Below, in pieces: positions 34,893 to 44,475 of a DNA stretch of 64,000 nucleotides. Under the pieces are notes generated by a model. The model saw only the letters and a list, made by a program, of their open reading frames with translations. It was not told the origin of the DNA and ran no database searches. Within the stretch, counting starts at the first letter, position 1. Every line of letters begins with the position of its first letter. This DNA comes from CBDAPU01 sp965198875. Lineage in GTDB: Bacteria > Pseudomonadota > Gammaproteobacteria > Eutrophobiales > Eutrophobiaceae. The stretch spans positions 124,001-188,000 of the forward strand of contig CBDAPU010000001.1 in the NCBI GenBank assembly GCA_965198875.1. Reading direction: 5' to 3'. The position numbers and the translations under genes were made by a program.

Positions 34893-35927
34893 ATGTGCGT
34901 AGCACAAAATCAATTTAATAAAAAACAGATTTGGGATTTCTGGCGACAACTGGAAGAGGCCGATGTGGCGGAATGTCTACAGGCAGTGCATTCATTTTGC
35001 CACCGTGATCTTGGCTGGCACGGGCCGGAGCCGATTGCTGAGCTACAAGGCACTGAGCACTTTTGCAGCAGGTTCTGGCAGCCGCTAAGGGCTTCTTTCC
35101 CCGATCTGAAACGCAGGATATTTATCTTTATGGGGGGGCGATCAAACGGCAAGGTCGATGGCGATGCAGCCCGTGACGGGCGGATGTGGGTGTCCGGCAC
35201 CGGCACGCTAGATGGGACATTTACCCATGACTATCTGGGCGTGCCTGCAAGCGGTGAGCGGATCAGCATTCGCTGGGGGGAGTTCTGCAAACTGCAGGAA
35301 GGCAAGATAACCGAGATATTCTGCCTGCTGGATTTTATCGATCTGATGCAGCAGGTGGGGATTGAGGTGTTGCCGCCGAGCCTGGGGGCGGATGGTGTTT
35401 ATTCCCCGCCAGGTGTTGCTGATGGCGTGATGCTGGATCCACAGGATGAGAGCAATTCAGCATACGGCCTTGAGCACATTCGCCGATTTCTCTTTGACGG
35501 CCTGAACCGTTACGATCAAGATCACTTGAGTAGCATGGGAATGGCGACGTTTTTTCATCCTGATATAAGCTGGTATGGGCCCGGCGGTATCGGCGCCTGT
35601 TTCAGCTTAAAGGACTTTGAAGATCATCATCAGCGTCCCTGGCTACAGGCTTACCCGGATCGTAGAGTCGTCGATATCGATGCTCTTTTTGCCGAGGGGG
35701 ATTACAGTGCAGCGGCGGGCTGGGGAGATGTGGTGGCGACACACACGGGTGAGTATAAAGGCGTCCCGGCCACGGGCAATGTGATCGAGTTTAACGGCCT
35801 GGACTGGTGGAAGCGGGATGGTGAGCGCTTCATCGAAAACTGGGTGTTTGTCGATATGGTGCATTTGTTTAACCAGCTCGGCGTCGATCTGTTTGCGAGG
35901 ATGCGGCAAACAACAAGGCGCACCTGA
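34893..35927 (+). CDS. Double SnoaL/NTF2-fold protein, subfamily A, copy 4
   Basis: A 344-residue protein with two SnoaL-like halves. Half 1 has LGWHGPEPIAELQGTEHF, SFPDLKRR, WVSGTGTLDGTFTHDYLG and VPASGERISIRWGEF; half 2 has SWYGPGGIGACFSLKDFEDH, HQRPW, YPDRRV, GEYKGVPATGNVIEFNGLD and ENWVFVD. It is the most divergent of the four A copies in half 2 (no MRVMDF; it reads EFNGLDWW). It follows the sulfatase by 24 bases and precedes the thioesterase by 11, so the three form an operon. Confidence 0.75.
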   Translation: MCVAQNQFNKKQIWDFWRQLEEADVAECLQAVHSFCHRDLGWHGPEPIAELQGTEHFCSRFWQPLRASFPDLKRRIFIFMGGRSNGKVDGDAARDGRMWVSGTGTLDGTFTHDYLGVPASGERISIRWGEFCKLQEGKITEIFCLLDFIDLMQQVGIEVLPPSLGADGVYSPPGVADGVMLDPQDESNSAYGLEHIRRFLFDGLNRYDQDHLSSMGMATFFHPDISWYGPGGIGACFSLKDFEDHHQRPWLQAYPDRRVVDIDALFAEGDYSAAAGWGDVVATHTGEYKGVPATGNVIEFNGLDWWKRDGERFIENWVFVDMVHLFNQLGVDLFARMRQTTRRT

Positions 35928-35938
35928 TCTGACCCCAC

Positions 35939-36385
35939 ATGGCAAAGACAGAGCATAGAACCCGGTTAGATGATTACCCCTACTCTATCTCCATATCAAC
36001 ACGCTGGATGGACAATGACGTCTACGCACATGTAAATAATGTTGTCTACTATTCCTACTTCGACACCGTGGTCAATCAGTATCTCGTGGAAAACAACGTC
36101 CTGGATCCGGTTCGGGGCGAAGTCATTGGCCTGGTCGTTGAGACCCAGTGTCGGTATTTTGCGCCCGTCAGTTTTCCTGATCGCATCACCGCCGGATTAA
36201 ACGTAGCGCATATCGGCAACACCAGTGTGCGTTATGAGATAGGTATATTTAGAGACGATGAGAAACAGGCCGCCGCCCAGGGGCATTTCGTTCACGTTTA
36301 TGTGGGTAGAACAACACGCACACCTACCCCGCTCCCTCAGCAGTTAAAAGATGCGTTACTGAAAATCAAAAGGCCGGTTTGTTAG
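35939..36385 (+). CDS. Acyl-CoA thioesterase, hot-dog fold (4HBT type)
   Basis: A 148-residue hot-dog-fold protein. The active-site region is TRWMDNDVYAHVNNVVYYSY, with the Asp of the 4-hydroxybenzoyl-CoA thioesterase family, followed by VETQCRYFAPVSFPD and GHFVHVYV. Such enzymes hydrolyse acyl-CoA thioesters and are about this length. It ends the sulfatase-SnoaL-thioesterase operon, which implies a CoA-linked step or release of an acid in the pathway (inference). It is convergent with the phosphodiesterase gene, nine bases away. Confidence 0.85.
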   Translation: MAKTEHRTRLDDYPYSISISTRWMDNDVYAHVNNVVYYSYFDTVVNQYLVENNVLDPVRGEVIGLVVETQCRYFAPVSFPDRITAGLNVAHIGNTSVRYEIGIFRDDEKQAAAQGHFVHVYVGRTTRTPTPLPQQLKDALLKIKRPVC

Positions 36386-36394
36386 ACTTGCAAC

Positions 36395-37180
36395 TCATGA
36401 GGGACGCCACATCACGTTTGTCTCGATGCTGCCGTCATGGTTCAGTGTCAGCTTGCGCCAGGCCGGCGGCTTGTTATCCACCTGAGACTCAAGGGATCTC
36501 GGCGTAAACTGCACGCAGGTAGAAGGGCTGCCGAGTAGATGAATAGCATTTCTTGATCGGGCGAATTCCTGATGGATATGCCCCCAGATCACCCCCCGCA
36601 CATTTTTATCACGATCCAGGACGTCAAAAAACGCATGCCTGTTCTGCAAACCCATCTCGTCCATCCAGGGACAGTCAATGCTAACCGGATGGTGATGCAA
36701 ACAGATCAACTTGTATTGATCTCTGGATTGCTCCAGCGCCTGTTGCAGAAAAGCAAGCTCCGATGCGGATAGAAAACCGCCATCACGGCCTGTTTGATGG
36801 GTGTCCAACAAGATGATCACCCAGCTAGCGGACGTCAGATACTTTGCCGTGCTGATAGCGCCGTCATTTAGATGGGCGTGCATCATCGCCGGCTCGTCAT
36901 GGTTGCCGGGCAGGCAAAATACCGGGGCGCGAATCGGTTTTAATAACTGCGCTAATTTCTCATAGGCTGCAATAGACGGCGTATTCACCAGATCGCCGGT
37001 CACGATAACCATGTCCGGATCCGCCCGAAGCCGTATATCTTCTATCACGCTTGCTAATGTTCCACTGGTTTTAACCCCGGCAAACAAGGCGTCTTCATCG
37101 GCTGAAATATGCGTGTCCGTGATTTGTATGATGCGGATCAAGCCGGGGGCATGGCTTTGAATGTTGACACGTTGTAACAT
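36395..37180 (-). CDS. CpdA-like 3',5'-cyclic-AMP phosphodiesterase (metallophosphoesterase)
   Basis: Calcineurin-type metallophosphoesterase of 261 residues with all five metal motifs: IQITDTHIS, VTGDLVNTP, LPGNHDEP, CLHHHPVSID and WGHIHQEF. Order and length fit CpdA, which degrades cAMP or related cyclic nucleotides in the cytoplasm. The frame opens at a TTG (37201), but ATG 37180 is in the expected place before the first motif. It is core-genome-like and marks the right end of the accessory island. Confidence 0.85.
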   Translation of the reverse strand: MLQRVNIQSHAPGLIRIIQITDTHISADEDALFAGVKTSGTLASVIEDIRLRADPDMVIVTGDLVNTPSIAAYEKLAQLLKPIRAPVFCLPGNHDEPAMMHAHLNDGAISTAKYLTSASWVIILLDTHQTGRDGGFLSASELAFLQQALEQSRDQYKLICLHHHPVSIDCPWMDEMGLQNRHAFFDVLDRDKNVRGVIWGHIHQEFARSRNAIHLLGSPSTCVQFTPRSLESQVDNKPPAWRKLTLNHDGSIETNVMWRPS

Positions 37181-37525
37181 GGGTTTATGAGATAATGGCA
37201 AAAGACTTATGTCAACAACATCGATCAGTTTAACCGCCCGGCTCTATGAGCCTATGCCTTGTGTGACATGGCGGGAAGGAACACACACAAGAGCAGGCAG
37301 GCCAATAGCCCCTGAAAGAGCCAGTTCATAGCGATGATACATTGCTTACCTTCCGGCGGGGCTATGGCTATCAATAATGCGCTTTGGGGCGAAGATGTGG
37401 CGGCCCCTGACAAGCAATCGGATAGGACCTTCGCCATCGGTGCGTTCAATCCCATGGTGATGAGTGAGCCGTTACATGCATGATAGCGATTGCCGCTGGA
37501 TTGACCTTTATCAAGAAAATAGCCC
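37181..37525. other. Gap between phosphodiesterase and asnS
   Basis: About 345 bases with divergent promoters expected. A short hydrophobic frame on the minus strand (ending MNWLFQGLLACLLLCVFLPA, stop near 37252) and a 39-codon plus-strand frame from about 37363 are open, but nothing supports either as a gene. Confidence 0.3.
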
Positions 37526-38914
37526 GTGAAACAACCCGCCAACTCGATTAAGTCCCTGCTCGGCTCCGATGAGGCCATGGCATCAGTCAATGTGAGCGGT
37601 TGGGTCAGGAGCAGGCGGGACGCCAGGGCCTTTTCTTTTATTGAAGTAAATGATGGTTCCTGTCTTGCCAATATCCAGATCATCGTCAATGTAGATCCCG
37701 GCAATGAGGAAACAATCAAACACATCACCACCGGCGCCGCAATTTCAGTACAGGGTGCGCTGGTTGAGTCCCCGGGTAAGGGACAGAAATGGGAGATCCA
37801 TGCCACTGCTGTGGATATCATCGGCAGCGCCCCTGAGGATTTCCCCTTGCAGAAGAAACGGCATTCAGATGAGTTTCTTCGTACCATCGCCCACCTTCGC
37901 CCGCGCACAAATAAATATGGGGCGCTGTTTCGCATACGTTCAAAACTATCCCATGCAATCCACTCGTTTTTTCAGGAGCGGGGGTTTCACTGGATCCACA
38001 CGCCCATCATTACCGGCGCTGATTGCGAAGGCGCCGGCGAGATGTTTGGCGTGACCACACTGGATTTAAATAACCTGCCTCGAAGAGAAGGCGGCGTCGA
38101 TTTCTCGCAAGATTTTTTCGGCAAGGAAGCCAACTTGACTGTTTCCGGTCAACTGTCCCTTGAGACCTGTTGCCTTAGTCTGGGTAAGGTCTACACCTTC
38201 GGTCCGGCTTTTCGTGCCGAGAATTCCAATACCTCTCGGCATGTGGCTGAGTTCTGGATGATCGAGCCGGAGGTGGCGTTTGCCGATCTGAATGACGATA
38301 TGGACCTGGCGGAGGCGCTCATTCGTCACCTGGTGGGTTTCGTCATGGATGCGTGCAGTGAGGATCTGGCGCTGTTTGCAAAATTCGTGGATACATCCCT
38401 GCTCTGCACATTAAACAACATTGCCGATAATGATTTTATTCGCCTGCCCTACACTGAGGCTATCGCTATCTTAAAGAAATCAAATCAGGGCTTTGCATTT
38501 ACGCCTGAGTGGGGCAAAGACCTGCAATCAGAGCATGAACGGTTTTTAACTGAGCGACATTTTCAGCAACCCCTTATCGTTTATGATTACCCAAAGGAGA
38601 TCAAGGCTTTTTATATGCGAGAGAACGACGATGAGAAAACCGTCGCCGCCATGGATGTGCTCGTCCCGTCTATCGGTGAGATCATCGGTGGCAGTCAGCG
38701 GGAAGAGCGTTACGAGAAGCTAAAACAGCGCATTATTGAGTCCGGCGTTGATGAGAAAAATTACTGGTGGTATCTGCAGATGCGCAAATATGGCTCGGCG
38801 CCCCACTGTGGTTTCGGCTTGGGTTTCGAGCGGTTGTTAATGTTATTGACCGGAGTGCGTAATATCCGTGATGTGATCCCCTTCCCGCGCACACCCGCTC
38901 ACCTTGAGTTTTAA
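37526..38914 (+). CDS. asnS: Asparaginyl-tRNA synthetase
   Basis: Class IIb aminoacyl-tRNA synthetase charging tRNA-Asn; 462 residues, normal length. The N-terminal OB fold (VNVSGWVRSRRDARAFSFIE) binds the anticodon. Motif 2 is PAFRAENSNTSRHVAEFWMI and motif 3 GFGLGFERLLMLLTG; the C-terminus RNIRDVIPFPRTPAHLEF is characteristic. It starts at a GTG at 37526. It is monocistronic and convergent with the helicase gene. Confidence 0.97.
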   Translation: MKQPANSIKSLLGSDEAMASVNVSGWVRSRRDARAFSFIEVNDGSCLANIQIIVNVDPGNEETIKHITTGAAISVQGALVESPGKGQKWEIHATAVDIIGSAPEDFPLQKKRHSDEFLRTIAHLRPRTNKYGALFRIRSKLSHAIHSFFQERGFHWIHTPIITGADCEGAGEMFGVTTLDLNNLPRREGGVDFSQDFFGKEANLTVSGQLSLETCCLSLGKVYTFGPAFRAENSNTSRHVAEFWMIEPEVAFADLNDDMDLAEALIRHLVGFVMDACSEDLALFAKFVDTSLLCTLNNIADNDFIRLPYTEAIAILKKSNQGFAFTPEWGKDLQSEHERFLTERHFQQPLIVYDYPKEIKAFYMRENDDEKTVAAMDVLVPSIGEIIGGSQREERYEKLKQRIIESGVDEKNYWWYLQMRKYGSAPHCGFGLGFERLLMLLTGVRNIRDVIPFPRTPAHLEF

Positions 38915-38967
38915 CTCCGGTCAAATAGATCCGCACCCATTGTCAACCACATCGCGATCATGGCCTG

Positions 38968-40884
38968 TTATTCCTCGTGTTGCCGAAAGAACTTCTCTAC
39001 ATCGGATAATACCTGCGTGTGTTCCATGTGCGGCAGGCTGTCAAGAAACACCTTCCCGTAGGGCCTGCTCTTTAACCGGGGATCGCAGATCATCAACACG
39101 CCGTAGTCGTTTTTATCCCGTAGTAGACGGCCTATGCCCTGCTTTAAGGCAATCACGGCTTCGGGCACCTGATACCCCATGAACGGGTTTTTGCCCTGCT
39201 CTTGCATTTGTTTTAGTCTTGCACTCAATACCGGATCGCCGGGCGCTGCGAAGGGTAGTTTATCGATAATCACGCAGGACAACGCCTGGCCTTTTACGTC
39301 AACCCCTTCCCAGAAACTGCTTGTGCCCAGCAAGACTGCGTGCTCCGTGTTGCGAAAAGTCTCTAACAATTCCGTGCGTGGGGCGTCGCCCTGCACAAGA
39401 ATGGGATAGTCGATCTTCTCTTTGATCAGATCGCCGGCCAGACGCAGGGCCCGGTGGCTGGTGAACAGAAAAAACCCGCGGCCACGGGTCAATTCCAGCA
39501 CGGGAATGGCTGCATTCACTACCCGCTCGGTAAAGCCCTCCTCGCTCGGGGCAGGCAGGCCCGGCGGCAAATACAGTAGCGACTGGCTGGTGAAGTTAAA
39601 GGGGCTATCCCAGCTCCGGGCTTTTATCTCATCCAGACCTAATTGCGATGCAAAATGCCCGAAGGTTTGATTGACGCTCAAGGTGGCCGATGTATAAATA
39701 TTAAGACTGGCCTGCTCCTGCATACGCTGTTGAAAAGCCATGGCGATATCCAGGGGCGTTTGATGAAAAAAGAAGCCCCGGCCGCGTGTTTCAATCCATT
39801 GAACAAGGCCGGTTTCGGCACCACCATTGAAGGCATCGAGGAGCTCCAGCATGCCGTCAAGACGCCGGTAACAGTTATCCAGTGACTTGCCCCTGTTTGA
39901 AAACGCATCTAAAAGTCGGCCCAGGGCATGGGTTTTTTCCATCAGTTTCGCAAGCGCCGACATCACCTTGTTGCGACCTCGGACGTCATGCCAGGCGATG
40001 CGCCTGTCTTCCCCTGGGAGGGCCAAACGCAAATCACGCACGGCTCGCTCAGCGCCGTCCAGTAACGCCAGGAAGTCCGGCAGATCCGCCGCCTCTTCAA
40101 AATAAGCGGCCTTTGCATCTGTCAGCAACTCCAGTAATTGCCGGCTACTCAATGTCTTGCTGAAAAACTGTGAGGCGAGCTCCGGTAATTGATGGGCCTC
40201 ATCAAATATCACCAGATCCGCTGCGGGTAACAATTCCCCGTAACCCACTTCTTTTAGCGCCATATCCGCAAGAAAAAGATGATGATTGACCACGGTGAGA
40301 TCCGCTTCAATGGCATGCTGACGGGCCTTGAATACAAAACAATCCTCATAAAAATCACATTCCTGCCCGAGGCAATTATCTCTGGTAGAGATACAGCTTG
40401 AGCGGATGAATGAGTCCTCAGGGATGTGGGTTAATTCAGATAATTCCCCGGCCTTTGTTGCCTGTGACCAGTTGCGAATATCCGTCAGTAAACTCCTGGC
40501 GCCATCATCCATATAACGATGATCCCTCTCGGCCTGTTTGAGTTTATACAAGCATAAATAATTGGCCCGCCCCTTTAACAACGCCACATTGACGGGGCGC
40601 CCTATCGCCTGTCGCACCAGGGGCAGATCACGAAGGAAGAGCTGATCCTGCAAGTGTTTAGTGCCGGTAGAGACGATCACCTTGTGGCCCGACATGATGG
40701 CCGGCACAAGATAGGCGAATGTTTTGCCCGTACCGGTACCCGCCTCGCAGATCAAGGACTGCTGGTGATGGATAGCCTCGGCAATGGTCTCGGCCATTTC
40801 CATTTGCTGCGCTCGCACGGCATAGCCTGAAATGATCCCAGACAGACTACCCTGCTCTTTTAATATGTCCGCTACTCTCTGCAT
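38968..40884 (-). CDS. ATP-dependent DNA helicase, DinG/YoaA family
   Basis: Superfamily 2 (XPD-like) iron-sulfur helicase of 638 residues, the size of YoaA. Walker A EAGTGTGKTFAYLVP at residues 46-60; [4Fe-4S] cysteines in NYLCLYKL, SSCISTRDNCLGQ and ECDFYEDCFV; the DEAH box is VIFDEAHQLPE; motif VI is IGRLLRDKNDYGVLMICDPR. YoaA acts in repair of stalled replication forks with the Pol III chi subunit. It lies convergent to asnS and alone. YoaA rather than DinG is preferred on length. Confidence 0.9.
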   Translation of the reverse strand: MQRVADILKEQGSLSGIISGYAVRAQQMEMAETIAEAIHHQQSLICEAGTGTGKTFAYLVPAIMSGHKVIVSTGTKHLQDQLFLRDLPLVRQAIGRPVNVALLKGRANYLCLYKLKQAERDHRYMDDGARSLLTDIRNWSQATKAGELSELTHIPEDSFIRSSCISTRDNCLGQECDFYEDCFVFKARQHAIEADLTVVNHHLFLADMALKEVGYGELLPAADLVIFDEAHQLPELASQFFSKTLSSRQLLELLTDAKAAYFEEAADLPDFLALLDGAERAVRDLRLALPGEDRRIAWHDVRGRNKVMSALAKLMEKTHALGRLLDAFSNRGKSLDNCYRRLDGMLELLDAFNGGAETGLVQWIETRGRGFFFHQTPLDIAMAFQQRMQEQASLNIYTSATLSVNQTFGHFASQLGLDEIKARSWDSPFNFTSQSLLYLPPGLPAPSEEGFTERVVNAAIPVLELTRGRGFFLFTSHRALRLAGDLIKEKIDYPILVQGDAPRTELLETFRNTEHAVLLGTSSFWEGVDVKGQALSCVIIDKLPFAAPGDPVLSARLKQMQEQGKNPFMGYQVPEAVIALKQGIGRLLRDKNDYGVLMICDPRLKSRPYGKVFLDSLPHMEHTQVLSDVEKFFRQHEE

Positions 40885-41235
40885 GGCAACAGCATAACGA
40901 GGTTGGCTAGTCGAGACCAGAGCAAAAACCCCTGCCCAGGCTTTGCTTCAACCGATCCGATTTTTTTAATCACCCGACACGGGTCTTCAACCGGCCCTGA
41001 ATGCACCCGGGCGATCCGCTCTTTTTTATTGGAAGAGAGGATGGAGCCGCCAGAGAGATCGCTAGATAAAAATAATCACCCAGGGCCGGATCTTGAAAAT
41101 GAGTGATGTTTCATCTGTGCAGGGAGGTTTTTTTGAGAGGCGCAGTTACATACAGTCTATCGCCAGGCGGGCGCGCATTTTAAGATAAGATGAAAACACC
41201 GCATGGGCAGGGAAACACCCATTTAAGGAGAGGAG
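40885..41235. other. Gap between helicase and efp
   Basis: About 350 bases. A 67-codon plus-strand frame (40903-41106) has no recognisable features or ribosome site and is not called. No tRNA or strong terminator was seen. Confidence 0.3.
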
Positions 41236-41805
41236 TTAATCTTTTATACGAGCGACATATTCAGCTTTGCGGGTGTCAATTTTTATTATTTCACCCGGAT
41301 CTACAAACAGGGGGACTTTGACCACCGCACCCGTCTCCAGTGTCGCCAGTTTGCTTCCACCAGCGGCGGTATCACCCCGTATCCCGGGAGCGGTTTCAGC
41401 AACTTGTAGCTCGACAAAGTTAGGCGGCAGTATGCTGAGCGGCGCACCGTTCCACAGCGTCACCTCGCACATCTCCTCACCCTTCAGCCACCGACTGGTG
41501 TCCCCCATCGCTGTCGTATCTACGGCAATCTGCTCATAACTGTCATTGTCCATAAAGTGCCACATCTGCCCATCGCTGTAGAGGTACTGTAGTTTCACTT
41601 CCATCACGTCCGCCGCTTCAACACTTTCACCTGACTTCCAGGTTCTCTCCAGCACCCGGCCTGTCTTTAAGTTGCGAAATTTAACCCGATTAAAAGCCTG
41701 ACCTTTACCGGGTTTGACGAATTTTTTCTCAATAATGGAGCACGGCTCCCCATCGATCAGCAGTTTTAAGCCTGTCCTGAACTCGTTGGTGCTATAGGTC
41801 GCCAT
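41236..41805 (-). CDS. efp: Elongation factor P
   Basis: Translation factor that relieves ribosome stalling at polyproline; 189 residues, three-domain normal length. The modified lysine lies in VKPGKGQAFNRVKFRN (about Lys34), consistent with EpmA-type lysylation, though no epm genes are in the window. VDPGEIIKIDTRKAEYV at the C-terminus is typical. Note that receptors 1 and 2 begin with polyproline runs encoded by poly-C, a context in which EF-P would be needed. Confidence 0.97.
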   Translation of the reverse strand: MATYSTNEFRTGLKLLIDGEPCSIIEKKFVKPGKGQAFNRVKFRNLKTGRVLERTWKSGESVEAADVMEVKLQYLYSDGQMWHFMDNDSYEQIAVDTTAMGDTSRWLKGEEMCEVTLWNGAPLSILPPNFVELQVAETAPGIRGDTAAGGSKLATLETGAVVKVPLFVDPGEIIKIDTRKAEYVARIKD

Positions 41806-41946
41806 CTCTTTCGCCTGTTGTATTTATCAACATTGCCTGTCATACATAACCAGTGTGGGGCAAAACATATGCTGGTGCATCCTTAAATGACCACAGATCG
41901 CCCATATCCCAAATCATGGAAGATGAGCAGGGCCAACGCCAGCTTT

Positions 41947-44205
41947 TTATTTTTGTCTCTGAACTCCCAGCATGGACACCTGCCGGTAACCTCGTGGCAG
42001 CATACTTCCACGCCGCCCCCTCTCGCCATAATACTGCTCGATATCAGCGGGTTTAAGCGTCAACGTGCGTTTACCGGACTTCAGGGCAAGTGCATCACCC
42101 CGGCTAAAAATGCTAATCGCAACCACATGCTCTTCTCCTGTTTTTAGTTTAGCTGGTGGAATTTGAATTATTTTAATCCCCTTGCCCTTTGCAAGTTGCG
42201 GAAATGCAGACAAGCCGGTTACCAGCAGATAGCCGCTTGAGGTGACGGCGGCGATAAGGTCTTGCTTATGATCATGTACCCGTGAGGGGGGCAGGACACG
42301 GGCTTTTTCAGGAACCGTTAATACCGCCTTGCCATTTTTCGTCTTCACCTGAAGATCATTCAAGCTGACGACAAACCCATAACCTGCATCGCTGGCGAGA
42401 AAGTATGCCGTATCATTATCACCCATCATCACGCCTTTGAAGGTGGCGCCGTCCGGCGGCGTCACCCGGCTGGTTACCGGCTCACCATGGCTACGTGCTG
42501 AGGGCAGGCTATGTGTGGGGATGGCATAACAACGCCCGGTTGAGTCAAGAAAGATGGCGGACTGATTGCTGCGCCCTTTTACGGCCTGTTGAAACCCATC
42601 GCTGGCGCGATAATGCAGGTTTTCAACGTCAATATCATGGCCTTTGGCCGCTCGCACCCAGCCTTTTTGTGACAATACCACGGTGACGGGCTCCGTCGGC
42701 ATTAGCTGAGTTTCATCCATGGCCCGGGCCTCTGCCCGCTCTTTTAATGGTGAACATCGCCCATCACCGAATGCCGCCGCATCCGCCTTGAGCTCTTTTT
42801 TGATCAATGTCTTCAAACGGGCATCTGAGCCAAGAAGCTGTTGCAGGGATTGTCGTTCCTGTTGTAGCTCGTCCAGCTCACCCTTTATCTTCATCTCCTC
42901 GAGCTTCGCCAGTTTGCGTAACTTCAAATCAAGGATGGCCTCGGCCTGTATGTCGGATAGCTTGAAACGCGTCTTCAGCGCCTGCTTTGGCTTATCCTCT
43001 TCTCGCACTATCTGAATAACCTCATCAATGCTCAAATAAGCCACCATCAGCCCTTTTAAGATCTGGATCTGCGCCTCGATCTTCTCCAGGCGATATTGCA
43101 AACGCCGCCTCACCGTATCCGTGCGATACCTCAGCCATTCCTGTAATATGGTTCTTAAATCTTTGACCTTGGGACGACCGTTGATCCCGATCATATTCAG
43201 GTTGACACGATAATGTCGCTCCAAGTCTGTGGTGGCGAATAAATGTGACATCAGCGCATCAAAGGCAACCCGGTTAGAGCGCGGGATCAGTATGATGCGT
43301 GTCGGGTTTTCATGATCGGACTCATCACGCAGATCCGCCAGCATGGGCAGTTTCTTTGCCTTTATCTGTGCGGCGATTTGCTCTAAGACCTTATTACCCG
43401 ACGTTTGATGCGGCAGTGCGGTGATGATGATGTTGCCATCTTCTCTCTCCCATTTGGCACGCATTTTCACGGAGCCATGACCGCTCTGATACATCTCGAA
43501 CAGCTCCTCCCGGGGTGTGATAATTTCCGCATCGGTGGGGAAGTCAGGGCCTTTTATGTGCGTTAATAATTCCCTGAGGGTGCTTTTGGGGGCATCGAGT
43601 AATGTGATGCAGGCGTCGGTCACTTCTCTGAGGTTATGTGGGGGAATGTCAGTGGTCATGCCCACAGCAATGCCGGTCGTGCCGTTCAACAACACATTGG
43701 GCAGCCGTGCCGGCAATAACTTTGGCTCTTCTAAGGTGCCGTCAAAATTGGGAACCCACTCAGCCGTCCCCTGGCCGAGCTCTGATAATAAAGTGTGTGC
43801 ATAGGGTTTTAACTTCGCCTCCGTATAACGCATGGCGGCGAACGATTTCGGATCGTCCATGGAGCCCCAGTTGCCCTGACCATCTACTATGGGATAGCGA
43901 TAACTGAAATCCTGGGCCATGAGCACCATGGCCTCATAACAGGCGGCGTCACCATGGGGATGAAACTTGCCAATAACATCACCTACAGTACGCGCCGATT
44001 TTTTGAATTTCGATGCAGCGCCCAGACCCAGTTCCGACATGGCGTACATGATCCGTCGCTGCACTGGTTTTAAGCCATCGCCGATATGCGGCAGGGCCCG
44101 ATCCAGAATAACGTACATGGAATAGTCCAGATAGGCCTGTTCCGTGAACTCATGTAACGCACGGGATTCGGTTGGTTCAAAATCCAGGGTTAAATTCTCA
44201 GACAT
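41947..44205 (-). CDS. parC: DNA topoisomerase IV subunit A
   Basis: Breaks and rejoins DNA to separate daughter chromosomes, together with ParE. 752 residues, normal for ParC. The catalytic Tyr is in SFAAMRYTEAKL; the quinolone region reads TVGDVIGKFHPHGDAACYEA. Where E. coli ParC has Ser80 (GDSAC) this protein has Ala, while Glu84 is kept. The C-terminal beta-pinwheel is present (GRCYAIPTHSLPSARSHGEP). parE lies about 5.5 kb away on the same strand, separated by a restriction-modification pair and other genes. Confidence 0.96.
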   Translation of the reverse strand: MSENLTLDFEPTESRALHEFTEQAYLDYSMYVILDRALPHIGDGLKPVQRRIMYAMSELGLGAASKFKKSARTVGDVIGKFHPHGDAACYEAMVLMAQDFSYRYPIVDGQGNWGSMDDPKSFAAMRYTEAKLKPYAHTLLSELGQGTAEWVPNFDGTLEEPKLLPARLPNVLLNGTTGIAVGMTTDIPPHNLREVTDACITLLDAPKSTLRELLTHIKGPDFPTDAEIITPREELFEMYQSGHGSVKMRAKWEREDGNIIITALPHQTSGNKVLEQIAAQIKAKKLPMLADLRDESDHENPTRIILIPRSNRVAFDALMSHLFATTDLERHYRVNLNMIGINGRPKVKDLRTILQEWLRYRTDTVRRRLQYRLEKIEAQIQILKGLMVAYLSIDEVIQIVREEDKPKQALKTRFKLSDIQAEAILDLKLRKLAKLEEMKIKGELDELQQERQSLQQLLGSDARLKTLIKKELKADAAAFGDGRCSPLKERAEARAMDETQLMPTEPVTVVLSQKGWVRAAKGHDIDVENLHYRASDGFQQAVKGRSNQSAIFLDSTGRCYAIPTHSLPSARSHGEPVTSRVTPPDGATFKGVMMGDNDTAYFLASDAGYGFVVSLNDLQVKTKNGKAVLTVPEKARVLPPSRVHDHKQDLIAAVTSSGYLLVTGLSAFPQLAKGKGIKIIQIPPAKLKTGEEHVVAISIFSRGDALALKSGKRTLTLKPADIEQYYGERGRRGSMLPRGYRQVSMLGVQRQK

Positions 44206-44475
44206 AAGTCGTCTAATTGATAATAGATGGATAAAGGCACGGACGGGAAGATATTCTCATCTAACCAGGCACAAATGGGAAGTTAAAAAACAGACTGCTC
44301 ATAAAACGCTGAGCCAGACCCGCGAGATCGGAGATATAAAAGCCGTGGGTGCATTATCCGGCGCTTCCTTATTTAACAAGCGGTATAATAGGGCTTAGCA
44401 GTTTACTCGCTTGCGCCGGCCCTGCAGGCAATGTGGCGCAATCTAATGAAAACACGATAACACAGGATGAGGATA

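Noticed and set aside
37252..37935. 227-codon minus-strand frame
   Set aside because: Most of it runs antisense through the 5' end of asnS, and its protein has no recognisable family. A shadow frame.
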